From Desulfovibrionaceae bacterium (GTDB lineage: Bacteria; Desulfobacterota; Desulfovibrionia; Desulfovibrionales; Desulfovibrionaceae): 64,000 nt of DNA. The translations under genes and the position numbers were made by a program. Positions 26,455-34,447 of this stretch are shown here, one piece after another (the first letter of the stretch is position 1; each line of letters starts with the position of its first letter). The DNA lies in contig JAQVCS010000008.1 in the NCBI GenBank assembly GCA_028689675.1, positions 80,941 to 144,940 of the forward strand, written 5' to 3'. The notes under the pieces were generated by a model. The model did no database searches, had not been told where the DNA came from, and saw only the letters and a list, made by a program, of their open reading frames with translations.

Positions 26455-28047
26455 ATGGGTAATATTTATCTCCTTGACTGCACCCTACGCGATGGCGGTT
26501 ATATTAATAACTGGGAATTTGGTTATGATGCCATCCGCAATATCGGGCGCAAAATAGCTAAGGCAGGAATTGAAGGATTTGAAGTCGGATTTATTAAAGG
26601 CGATATTTTTTCAAAAGATAAAACTATCTATCCTAATGTTTCCTGTGTTGAAGATATTATTGCCCCTAAGGATCCTCGCTTGATGTATATCGGTATGGTA
26701 GACATGAATGCCCCCGTGCCGCTAGAACGTATAGGACATCGCAACCCACGTTCTTTGGACGCCATCCGCGTTATCTTCAAAAAAAATAAACTTGAAGAGG
26801 GTTATATTTATTGTGATAAAATTAAAAGGCTGGGTTATATAGTCTTTGCTCAACTTGTAGGGACAGATAATTACAGTGATGGCGAATTCATCAATGCGGT
26901 CAAGATGTTTAATAAACTTGAACCTGATGTCCTTTCTATTGTTGATACATTCGGTGCCATTCGTTTAAAACAATTTCTACGCCTTGTTTACATAGCTGAC
27001 AATAATCTAAAACCAACGATTGGCCTTGGTTATCATTCTCATAACAATCTCCAGCAGGCATTTAGTAATGCACAAAGTATGGTTGAGCTAAATCTCTCTC
27101 GAGATATCTATATTGATGCCTGCGTCTTTGGTATGGGACGGGGAGCTGGCAATCTGAATCTGGAACTTTTTGCTGAGTATCTAAATCATACTGAAAAGAA
27201 AGATTACCAGATAGAACCTATGCTTGAAATTGCTGATGAATATCTAAATGATATTCATAAGCAACACTTCTGGGGGTATTCATTGCCCTACTATCTATCA
27301 GCCTGTAATAATTGTCATCCGAATTATGCATTATATTTTTCTGAAAAACAGACCCTAACGGCAAAGTCTTTAAATGAGATAATGCAAGGGATGACACCGG
27401 CTCACCGCCAATCGTACGATAAGGAAATTGCGGAAAAATACTATCGACAATACATGGAAAACTATATCAACGATATAGAGGCAATCCGCACACTGTCCAG
27501 TGAATTTTCTGACAGAACGGTACTGCTGCTTGCACCGGGTTCCAGCATTTATGAATATGCTGACAATATTATGAAATTCATTAGTCTCCATGATGCGGTA
27601 GTTATTTCTTTGAACTTTTTCTGTGAAAATTTTCCTATCACTTACATTTTTAGTAGTAATATGCGCAGATATGTACATCTTCAGGAAAAAGTACAGGTAC
27701 GAAAAATTATTACTTCAAATATCAAGGACGCAGTTTGCTACGATTATATGATCAATTTCTCAAGTTATTGCTCAATCTATCCTGAAATTATCGATAATTC
27801 TGCTATAATGGCTCTCAATATGCTCAATGCTTCAGGTGTTTCTCATATATATGTTGCTGGCCTTGACGGGTATACATCACAGTGTACGGGGAATTACTGC
27901 AATAAATCTCTCGATTTTAATTTTTCAGATATTTTTGCTCAACGTAATTCTTGTATATCCCAAGCGCTTAATGAAATTAAAAAAAGACTTGGTATAACCT
28001 TCCTCACTCCGACTATATACAACATTGAGGATGTGCCAAATGAGTGA
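26455..28047 (+). CDS. DRE-TIM metallolyase (HMGL-like aldolase) fused to a C-terminal Rossmann-like domain
   Basis: 530 residues. Residues ~1-330 are an HMG-lyase-like TIM barrel: LLDCTLRDGGY (6-16) gives the DRE-type Arg12 and Asp13, and GYHSHNNLQQA (~190) gives the HxH metal ligands. Relatives are 4-hydroxy-2-oxovalerate aldolases and 2-isopropylmalate synthases. After a helical linker, residues ~365-530 form a separate domain (VLLLAPGSSIYEYADNI, VVISLNFF, ITYIFSSNMRRY) resembling DUF115-type Rossmann proteins. The ATG at 26455 follows AAGGAAAG. It overlaps the kinase gene by 8 bp. It probably makes or splits a 4-hydroxy-2-keto acid. Confidence 0.78.
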   Translation: MGNIYLLDCTLRDGGYINNWEFGYDAIRNIGRKIAKAGIEGFEVGFIKGDIFSKDKTIYPNVSCVEDIIAPKDPRLMYIGMVDMNAPVPLERIGHRNPRSLDAIRVIFKKNKLEEGYIYCDKIKRLGYIVFAQLVGTDNYSDGEFINAVKMFNKLEPDVLSIVDTFGAIRLKQFLRLVYIADNNLKPTIGLGYHSHNNLQQAFSNAQSMVELNLSRDIYIDACVFGMGRGAGNLNLELFAEYLNHTEKKDYQIEPMLEIADEYLNDIHKQHFWGYSLPYYLSACNNCHPNYALYFSEKQTLTAKSLNEIMQGMTPAHRQSYDKEIAEKYYRQYMENYINDIEAIRTLSSEFSDRTVLLLAPGSSIYEYADNIMKFISLHDAVVISLNFFCENFPITYIFSSNMRRYVHLQEKVQVRKIITSNIKDAVCYDYMINFSSYCSIYPEIIDNSAIMALNMLNASGVSHIYVAGLDGYTSQCTGNYCNKSLDFNFSDIFAQRNSCISQALNEIKKRLGITFLTPTIYNIEDVPNE

Positions 28048-29062
28048 TATTATTACATTTGGCGAAATTATGCTGCGCTTGTCGCCGCCAAACTATCAGC
28101 GCGTTATTCAAGCTAGTTCCTTTAATGCTACTTACGGTGGTGCTGAAGCCAATGTAGCAACCTCTCTAGCACAATTTGGTCTTGAGACCGACTATGTAAC
28201 GAAGTTACCAAAAAATTTTCTAGGGGATGCGGCATTTAATGAATTACGCCGCTATGGCGTAGGGGTGTCCTCTATAGTGCGAGGCGGGGGCCGTCTGGGG
28301 ATTTATTTCGCCGAAAGAGGAGCGAGTCAGCGTGGTTCCACGGTGCTCTATGACCGCTACGGATCCGCGTTTCAGCAAAGCGCGGCGGAAACCTGGAACT
28401 GGGAAAAAATATTCGCTGGAGCCCGCTGGTTTCATTTCACCGGCATCACTCCGGCCCTCGGCAAAAATGTAGCACAGGCTTGTCTAGATGCTTGCACGAC
28501 AGCCCGCAAAATGGGCTTGACCGTTAGTTGTGATCTTAATTTTCGTAGCAAATTATGGAGCCAAGAACAGGCCCGACAGACCATGACAGAACTTTGTCAT
28601 TATGTGGACGTTTGTATTGCCAATGAGGAAGACGCCTATAGTGTTTTCGGTATACAAACAGATCAGAAGGCCCTGCTTTCCGGAAAATTGGATTTAGATG
28701 CTTATAAGCAAACGGCAAAAAAACTTCATGAGCGTTTTGGATTCCACAAGGTGGCCATTACTCTGCGCCGTTCTTTTTCCGCCAGTGACAATAACTGGTC
28801 AGCATTGCTTCTTGATGAAGAAGGCCTTTATCACAGTAGGGAGTACTCTATACATATTGTTGATCGCATTGGCGGTGGTGATGCCTTCGGCGCCGGTTTA
28901 CTCTATGGTCTGCTGAAGGGGATGCATGGGCGGGATGCGCTTGAATTTGGTGTAGCCGCAGGCTGTTTGAAACAAACTATCGATGGAGATTTTAACCTGT
29001 CGACAGTGGCAGAAATACAAAAACTTGCCCATGGGGATGCTTCCGGCAGAGTACAGAGGTAA
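28040..29062 (+). CDS. PfkB-family sugar kinase, 2-keto-3-deoxygluconate-kinase-like
   Basis: 340 residues. SDIITFGEIMLRLSPP opens in the way of KDG kinases; YGGAEANVATSLAQFG binds the sugar, and DRIGGGDAFGAGLLYGLL (~274) holds the catalytic Asp and anion hole of PfkB kinases. It starts inside the end of the aldolase gene (8-bp overlap, ATGAGTGA), so the two are co-translated. KDG kinase phosphorylates a 2-keto-3-deoxy acid, the kind of product a pyruvate aldolase makes, which suggests the pair works on one metabolite. The true substrate is unknown. Confidence 0.85.
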   Translation: MSDIITFGEIMLRLSPPNYQRVIQASSFNATYGGAEANVATSLAQFGLETDYVTKLPKNFLGDAAFNELRRYGVGVSSIVRGGGRLGIYFAERGASQRGSTVLYDRYGSAFQQSAAETWNWEKIFAGARWFHFTGITPALGKNVAQACLDACTTARKMGLTVSCDLNFRSKLWSQEQARQTMTELCHYVDVCIANEEDAYSVFGIQTDQKALLSGKLDLDAYKQTAKKLHERFGFHKVAITLRRSFSASDNNWSALLLDEEGLYHSREYSIHIVDRIGGGDAFGAGLLYGLLKGMHGRDALEFGVAAGCLKQTIDGDFNLSTVAEIQKLAHGDASGRVQR

Positions 29063-29095
29063 GCAAAGTATATTATAAAAAATATTGGATATATT

Positions 29096-30082
29096 ATGAA
29101 CTTAAAAGACACATTAGAAATATTCATTATTACATACAATAGAAAACCGTATTTACAAAAAACGTTCGATCAGATATTTTCTGAAAATTCACCAATAAAA
29201 GATTTAAAAATAACAATTCTAGATAATAAATCTACAGATGGAACATCTGAGCTAATAGAAGAATATATAAAAATATTTCATAATATTAGACACATAGTTC
29301 ATAGTTATAATATTGGTGGCAATGCAAATATAGCAAGAGCATTTGAAACAGCTTCCTCAAAATTTGTTTGGATTATATGTGATGATGATGAATATGATTT
29401 CTCCTATTGGAATGAAGTCCAAAATGCTATAGATGAAGAAAAAAATCTCATCGTTGTAGCAAATTATCTTAAACCGAAAGAATCAAAAGTTAATTTAATT
29501 AAACAATTAACTTTTGTACCTGCGGGAATATACAAAGTCAGCAATTTTAATTCCACCATGATGATTAACATGCACTATTGTATTTCGAGTATGTTTCCAC
29601 AAATGGCGATTTTTGCTGATATTATCAATAAACAAAAAGAAATATACATTTGTCAGCATTGGTGTGTACGCATGAAGGTCAATGAAGATGCTGCATATAC
29701 GCGCGGAGTAACAGGATTTCCTCACCCCTATATGAAAGATTGTTTTTGGCATTCAGGCTTTGCTACTGCCATTCAGCTATTTGAAAATAAGAACTTACGC
29801 AAAGAACTTATGGATAATATAGACCTTGATGGTCAAAAAGGTTTTCGGTGCATGGTGAAATTAGCCTCCATTTCATATGAACAATATAATAATCGAATAA
29901 GAAATCTCTTTGATTTATTTTCTGCCTGCTCCGCACAACAAAAAATATCTCTTATACTCGCCATATTATATTATTATATATTACTTATACATATATGTAA
30001 GATAAAAATATTTCTTAAAAAACAATTAAAAAAATCTCCTTTTCTTTTTGATCTTGCAAAAAGATTTTTAGGAAAAAAATAA
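29096..30082 (+). CDS. Glycosyltransferase, GT2 family
   Basis: 328 residues, AT-rich. IFIITYNRKPYLQKTFDQI and ITILDNKSTDGTSELIEEY form the GT-A donor fold; ICDDDEYDF (~102) carries the acidic metal site. The C-terminal ~60 residues are hydrophobic and basic (ILAILYYYILLIHI), suggesting membrane association. It is the last gene of the cluster. It should add a sugar, perhaps the branched one, to the growing glycan. It is followed at once by the IS5-type element. Confidence 0.87.
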   Translation: MNLKDTLEIFIITYNRKPYLQKTFDQIFSENSPIKDLKITILDNKSTDGTSELIEEYIKIFHNIRHIVHSYNIGGNANIARAFETASSKFVWIICDDDEYDFSYWNEVQNAIDEEKNLIVVANYLKPKESKVNLIKQLTFVPAGIYKVSNFNSTMMINMHYCISSMFPQMAIFADIINKQKEIYICQHWCVRMKVNEDAAYTRGVTGFPHPYMKDCFWHSGFATAIQLFENKNLRKELMDNIDLDGQKGFRCMVKLASISYEQYNNRIRNLFDLFSACSAQQKISLILAILYYYILLIHICKIKIFLKKQLKKSPFLFDLAKRFLGKK

Positions 30083-30106
30083 CACCTTTATATTTTCTAC
30101 TTTTCT

Positions 30107-30950
30107 TAGATAGTGTCGTCAATTAATTTTAGCCCAAATAGCAATACATCTGATCTGCACTGCGGCAATGAATGATGAGGTGTTTTTGACATATCTTGTA
30201 GCAATGCCACGCCAGCGTTTCAGTTCTAAAAATGCGTTTTCTACCAAATGGCGATAACGATATAAATATTTATCGTAATCTCGCGGATCTGTACGATTTT
30301 TGCGCGGAGGGATGACTGGCGTTACGCCATTTTCCATAAGGGCATTCGCAAATTCATCGCTGTCATACCCCTTGTCGGCCAAGAGATTTTCAGCTTTTAT
30401 TCCTTTAACAAGCCTGCATGCTTGAGAGCAATCAGCAACGGTACCTGATGTAATAAACATTCTGACCGGCATACCATGCGCATCCACGGCCAAATGTATC
30501 TTGGTGTTGAGCTCCCTTTTGTGCGTCCCATGGTCTGGTTACCGCCGCGTGCGCCTGCTGCATGAGGATGCACCTTGATGTGACTTGCATCTATCATCAG
30601 CCACTCAAAATCAGGGTCGACGACAAGAATTTCGAGCAACTTTTCCCAATTTCCCTTGTCGCGCCATCGGCAAAAACGACGATGGGTATTTTTCCAGTCC
30701 CCGTAGTCGGGAGGAAGGTCTCTCCATGGGGCTCCTGTACGCAAAATTCAAAAAACAGCGTTAATAAACAGTCGATTGTCACGAGCGGTAACCCCTCTGA
30801 CACCTTGCCGCCCCGGAAGGTGCGGCTCCAAAAGTTCCCAAATTCTGTCAGATATGTCGTGCGATGATATGTTGCAGTCATATTTTCCTCATTTTCGAGG
30901 AAGATAGCAGAAAATTTAACGAATGAAAATACAATTGACTACACTATCTA
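30107..30950 (-). mobile_element. IS5-type insertion sequence (IS427-like), inactivated
   Basis: 844 bp bounded by 18-bp inverted repeats with one mismatch: TAGATAGTGTCGTCAATT (30107-30124) and its complement AATTGACTACACTATCTA (30933-30950). The left flank reads TTAG and the right CTAG, in line with a YTAR-type target. The transposase inside is spread over two frames and broken by a stop. Confidence 0.88.
30119..30882 (-). pseudogene. IS5-family transposase with -1 frameshift site and premature stop
   Basis: The first frame reads ISSHDISDRIWELLEPHLPG then NRLFINAVF-stop-ILRTGAPWRDLPPDYGDWKN; a TGA (30748-30750) stands where relatives have Trp, and no start codon is clear. The second frame begins at KRELNTKIHLAVDAHG and runs to WAKIN. 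The junction has a canonical slippery heptamer, A-AAA-GGG (plus strand 30514-30520), for -1 slippage, which IS427-type elements use to fuse the two frames. The DDE residues are split over both. The TGA makes this copy inactive unless read through. Confidence 0.85.
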
Positions 30951-31201
30951 GGGAGATTTTACACAAAAGGTAATGAGTAAAAAAATAATCAGTTTTTATA
31001 TAATTAGGCTCAGCCCTCATTAAATTGTCTGCTGTGCAGCCAGTTTTTCAAAACTGGCTGTGTTGTCGACGTAGCGCGGCTACCCCTTCACGTCCTTTTC
31101 TTTAGGCGCCTCAGCTTGAGGAAAAAATCAGTTTTTCGCGGGTAGCATTTTAACGAGGGTAGAATCTAGGTGCTTCTGCTAGGATCTTTGAACAAGGAGG
31201 C
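30951..31201. other. Intergenic stretch between two IS remnants
   Basis: No gene is seen. It holds an inverted repeat (CAGCCAGTTTT / AAAACTGGCTG, 31035-31058) and most of dispersed repeat copy B. It looks like IS flank debris. Confidence 0.5.
31018..31175. repeat. Diverged dispersed intergenic repeat, copy B
   Basis: The counterpart of 6,691-6,850. The best-kept block is TCGACGTAGCGCGGCTA, followed by a T-rich stretch, TCAGCTTGAGGAAAAAATCAG and a GCGGGTAGCATTTTAA tail. The copy lies inside the island while copy A lies in the backbone. Confidence 0.4.
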
Positions 31202-31423
31202 ATGGAAACATTGACATATTACGATTTCCCAGCACGCCATTGGCGACAACTGCGCACCAATAACGGACTGGAACGCCTGAACAGGGAAATACGCCGCCGC
31301 ACCCGCGTTGTAGGCAATTTTCCCAATAGTCACTCAGCACTGATGCTTGTTGCCGCAAGGCTCAGACACATGGCCACGAGTGACTGGGGCCTACGGCATT
31401 ACATGAATATGGAACCGGTGTAA
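31202..31423 (+). pseudogene. IS256-family (Mutator-type) transposase, C-terminal fragment
   Basis: 73 codons. RTNNGLERLNREIRRRTRVV followed by GNFPNSHSALMLVAARLRH is the conserved C-terminal end of IS256-type transposases. The N-terminal DNA-binding and first catalytic Asp parts are absent. The frame opens at its 5' junction with unrelated sequence, so it is a relic. Confidence 0.85.
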
Positions 31424-31444
31424 CAGGAACCTGCCAGCACGGGG

Positions 31445-31561
31445 CTATAGGGAAAGTGCGAAAAATGCTGGACAGTACCCTGCCTTGATTTCAATGTCTT
31501 GTGTTTCTGCCTGTATATCATGTATTTTTGCAAGCAATTTTTTCACTTCTTCAGGTGTCAT
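31445..31561 (-). pseudogene. N-terminal fragment of an AlbA_2 (putative DNA/RNA-binding) domain protein
   Basis: 38 codons from an ATG with GGGGAGAAAC upstream encode MTPEEVKKLLAKIHDIQAET then QDIEIKA, the usual lead-in of AlbA_2-domain proteins, where EIKAA is followed by ...CP..LYDTLSSFSN. Here the frame switches after EIKA to a short non-homologous tail and stops. It abuts the IS256 relic, which probably cut it. Confidence 0.5.
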
Positions 31562-31699
31562 TTTGTTTCTCCCCCATATTGCTGCTTGTTTTTACTATTT
31601 TTTTAATTTTTTTCAAGATTAAAATTATTTTTTTATTTTTTATTAATTTTTTAAAAAAACACAAATTATCAAAATATTAAGAGGAAAATTCAAAACTTT
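31562..31699. other. AT-rich stretch without a gene
   Basis: Long A and T runs, promoter-like for the AlbA_2 fragment. No frame with a signature is seen. Confidence 0.4.
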
Positions 31700-32044
31700 T
31701 CAAATTTCAAAAACGGTATCTGACGATACACCGTGAAGACAAGCACAAGAAACGCTATCTTTTTTTACTCTCTTCGCAGACAGGGAAAATAGGATTACCT
31801 TGTTGAAGTAAAATTTCCGCACGGGTGACTCCGCATTGGCAACCTGCTGGAAGTACAGGCTTATCACCTCCGCTGTGCACTTCATGGCATCGTCAACAAG
31901 ATGGCTGTAGCGTTGTGTCATTTGTGGGCTGTCATGCGTCATGAGCTTTTGCAGGACGAACATATCCACCTGCCCACTGCTGGCACGATGCAAAGGTATG
32001 CCGTAAGCTATGCAGGGAGCGAACGTCCTTCGGTAATCCAGCAT
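31700..32044 (-). pseudogene. Second tyrosine integrase, frameshifted C-terminal remnant
   Basis: RASSGQVDMFVLQKLMTHDS followed by PQMTQRYSHL is the C-terminal catalytic block (His and Tyr nucleophile) of an integrase related to the intact one at 13,945. In another frame just upstream the same DNA reads LPKDVRSLHSLRHTFAS, the HxxR block, so a frameshift lies between them near 31,990. N-terminal domains are missing. It records an earlier integration event inside the island. Confidence 0.85.
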
Positions 32045-32068
32045 TGCTCTACCTCATCCAATCCATCA

Positions 32069-33264
32069 TTATATATAGTCAATGGGGGTAATGTAGACCT
32101 CTCTGTTCATGGGGATAAACTTATCTGCCATACAAATGACTGATCCTAGCCCGTATTTATCCTTGCCTATCACAGAGAAGTTTTTAACCATTTTTTCTGT
32201 AGGTGTTCCTGTCTGCTTTATCTCCACTGGGTAGAGCTTCCCGTTTTGTTCAATAATCAGGTCTATTTCCTGCTGAAGAGCATTGCGGTAAAAATAGATA
32301 TGTGGGCTTTGTCCATTATGGTAGTAGCTTTTGAGTATTTCGCTAACAACATAGGTTTCAAACAAAGCTCCGCTCATAGGAATACTCAAGGCTGCTTCAC
32401 CAGAGCTTATGCCGCAAAGGTAACAGCATAAGCCAGTATCCATGAAATAGAACTTGGGGGTTTTTACTGCTCTCTGTCCTATATTATTGTAATATGGTTG
32501 TAGAATATAGATAAGCCCAGAAGTCTGGAGGATAGACATCCATGCTTTAATGGTCTTTGCAGTTTTTCCCACATCCCGTGCAATATCGTTGTAGTTAATA
32601 AGCTGCCCTGTTCTGCTGGCTATGACCTTTAAAAAGGTGATAAAGGCACTTTCATCAGAAATATTCAAAATTTGCCGTACATCACGCTCTAGGTAGGTGC
32701 GGATATAGGAACTATAAAAAAGGTCTCTATCGGTAATACCGTCATGCACTTGGGGGTATGAACCCTGCACTATGGCATCAAAAATTTCCGTAATGGCACG
32801 CACAGGACGAGGTTCTGTGATAAAAGAAGGAAGATAGGGGGGGCGTGTTATATCTCTTTGTAATTCAGATATGGAAAAACCTTGCAAGTCCAGTATACCT
32901 ACTCTTCCCGCTAAGCTTTCTGCTATATTCTGCATGAGTGAAAACTGCTGAGAACCCGAAAGCCATATAGACCCACGTTTTTCAGATTTATCCACCAGTA
33001 ATTTTATATAAGGAAAGAGTTGCGGGGCGCGTTGTACCTCATCTATAAATACTGGGGGCTGATACATCTGGAAAAAGAGCTCTGGATCATTTTGAGCTAA
33101 AATGGCGGAGAAATATCATCGAGGCTAACGTAGGTGCGGTCTGATTCCATAATATGCTTGAGCAGAGTTGTCTTCCCTACCTGCCTAGGGCCTGTCACCA
33201 TAAGAACCTTAAAAGACGCTGCACATTGTTTAGCTACTGCCGAGAGGGTACGTTCGTAGTACAT
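32069..33264 (-). pseudogene. ATPase with DUF4143 domain, broken by a 1-nt frameshift
   Basis: The first part (ATG 33264 after GGAGG) has Walker A VTGPRQVGKTTLLKHI (~residues 21-36) and ends SLDDISPPF-stop. One base out of frame the family continues: LAQNDPELFFQMYQPPVFID (Walker B, IDEVQRAP) through WLSGSQQFSLMQ and the DUF4143 domain with PVEIKQTG, a nuclease-like Glu-x-Lys. Restoring one T in the TTTT run (33099-33102) rejoins the frames. Members are AAA ATPases of unclear role in mobile regions. It may be a sequencing error or a true loss. Confidence 0.8.
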
Positions 33265-33315
33265 TACTGCCTCCGTATTTTTTAAAAGGATAGCAATTTT
33301 GTATTTTGAGGTCAA

Positions 33316-33518
33316 TAAACTACATAAAATAAGGATTTGTATTCCCTATTTTACATAAATATACATAACTATATAATATAAATTAAAAAATAATGAATAA
33401 GTGCTCCACATGAGCGCCTAAGGTTCACCAATTTTGAGTCACTTCAACCTCAAGCGAAAAGATTGGATTACTATGGCCAAAGACAAGGAGGACGTACGCC
33501 TTGAGAGGATAAGGGCTT
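33316..33518. other. Short non-coding junction
   Basis: AT-rich upstream region of the DUF4143 gene grading into IS481-flank sequence. No gene is seen. Confidence 0.4.
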
Positions 33519-33734
33519 CTAGCGCGGAATAGGCGCTGGCACTGTTACGCACGGGTAACGATAGAGTGTATCCCTTGAAAATCCCATAATCTTGCACGCC
33601 TTGGATATATTTCCAAGCTCTGCGGCAAGAGTGCGCAGTCCAGTCTTGTGTTTTATGATGTTTTGGTTAACTTTGCATTGGGGAATCTCCGTGGGCATGG
33701 TGCCCGACTGATGGTGTATGTGTACTTCCATCAA
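33519..33734 (-). pseudogene. IS481-type transposase, N-terminal fragment
   Basis: The stretch IIKHKTGLRTLAAELGNISK then ACKIMGFSRDTLYRY is the helix-turn-helix N-terminus of IS481-family transposases. After about 60 residues the frame leaves the family and stops. No DDE core is present. Confidence 0.7.
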
Positions 33735-33880
33735 AACGGACTTCCCCCTTCCTTTTGCAAGGGTACTGATGCTCCCTAAAAGTCAGATGATATAACATTT
33801 CTTGCTTCTAGGGAGCACCCACATGTTTACATGCTAATAATTACATACAACTCTTTGCCATATTGTCTTTGGAGAGACAG

Positions 33881-34146
33881 CTAATACTCGATAACCAATT
33901 TTTCTACCTTTTTTTGGGAAACAATGACAATATCGCCTTTTTTGGGGTTGGGGCATAGCTTGTTCATTTTTTCAATCCATTTTTTCAAATTACCATTCTT
34001 TCGGCCGCTAGGGTAGCGTTTCCATGTACCATCATCTTTTACTATTTTACTCTTTGTATTAGATAATGAGATGTAATTCTTTTTTGAATTATATACTTTA
34101 CTTCTGTTTTTTTTGACGTATTCTGCTTATTGCCTGTATTCTTCAT
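33881..34146 (-). pseudogene. Small basic protein gene split by a frameshift in an A8 run
   Basis: An ATG at 34146 opens MKNTGNKQNTSKK; at a run of eight A on the coding strand (34107-34114) this frame goes on to an early stop. One base over, the DNA is open for ~74 codons (YISLSNTKSKIVKDDGTWKR, PSGRKNGNLKKWIEKMN, PKKGDIVIVSQKKVEKLVI) to TAG at 33881. One extra A would give a single ~88-residue Lys-rich protein. I do not recognise the family. A homopolymer this long could slip, be phase variable or be misread. Confidence 0.45.
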
Positions 34147-34254
34147 ATCTCTATCTCTTATTTATAGTTTAGATATTTAGACATAAGAGGGAGTATCTCT
34201 CCTTTGGTGTCGGAAAGGGCACATCCCTCTTTATGTCGTCTAGTAGCGAGGAAG

Positions 34255-34277
34255 AAAATTTTGCGCTAAAATTTTAG
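34255..34277. repeat. Bipartite palindromic motif, copy 1
   Basis: AAAATTTTG-CG-CTAAAATTTTA; the second half is the perfect palindrome CTAAAATTTTAG. Confidence 0.7.
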
Positions 34278-34398
34278 CCTAGAAAAAGATTTTCTATTTC
34301 ATAAAATATACATATTGCCGCAACAAATATGCTAGAAAAGATATCTACACTTTAGTATTAGCGGTACTCAGTACCTAAGCAATTTCTTCGACGCGTCG

Positions 34399-34418
34399 AA
34401 TTTTGCACTAAAATTTTA
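34399..34418. repeat. Bipartite palindromic motif, copy 2
   Basis: AATTTTG-CA-CTAAAATTTTA, shortened by two A at its start. Confidence 0.6.
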
Positions 34419-34447
34419 ATCAATTTAACCGTGTATAGTCTTACTCT

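Larger units (their letters stand above)
34147..34447. promoter_or_regulatory. Intergenic region with two bipartite palindromes and a perfect 14-bp palindrome
   Basis: It has two copies of the island motif (34255-34277 and 34399-34418: AAAATTTTG, two bases, CTAAAATTTTA) and TTCGACGCGTCGAA (34387-34400), a perfect palindrome touching the second copy. It lies upstream of the small frameshifted gene and downstream of the DUF3987-like gene, and may bind an island regulator or replication protein. Confidence 0.5.
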
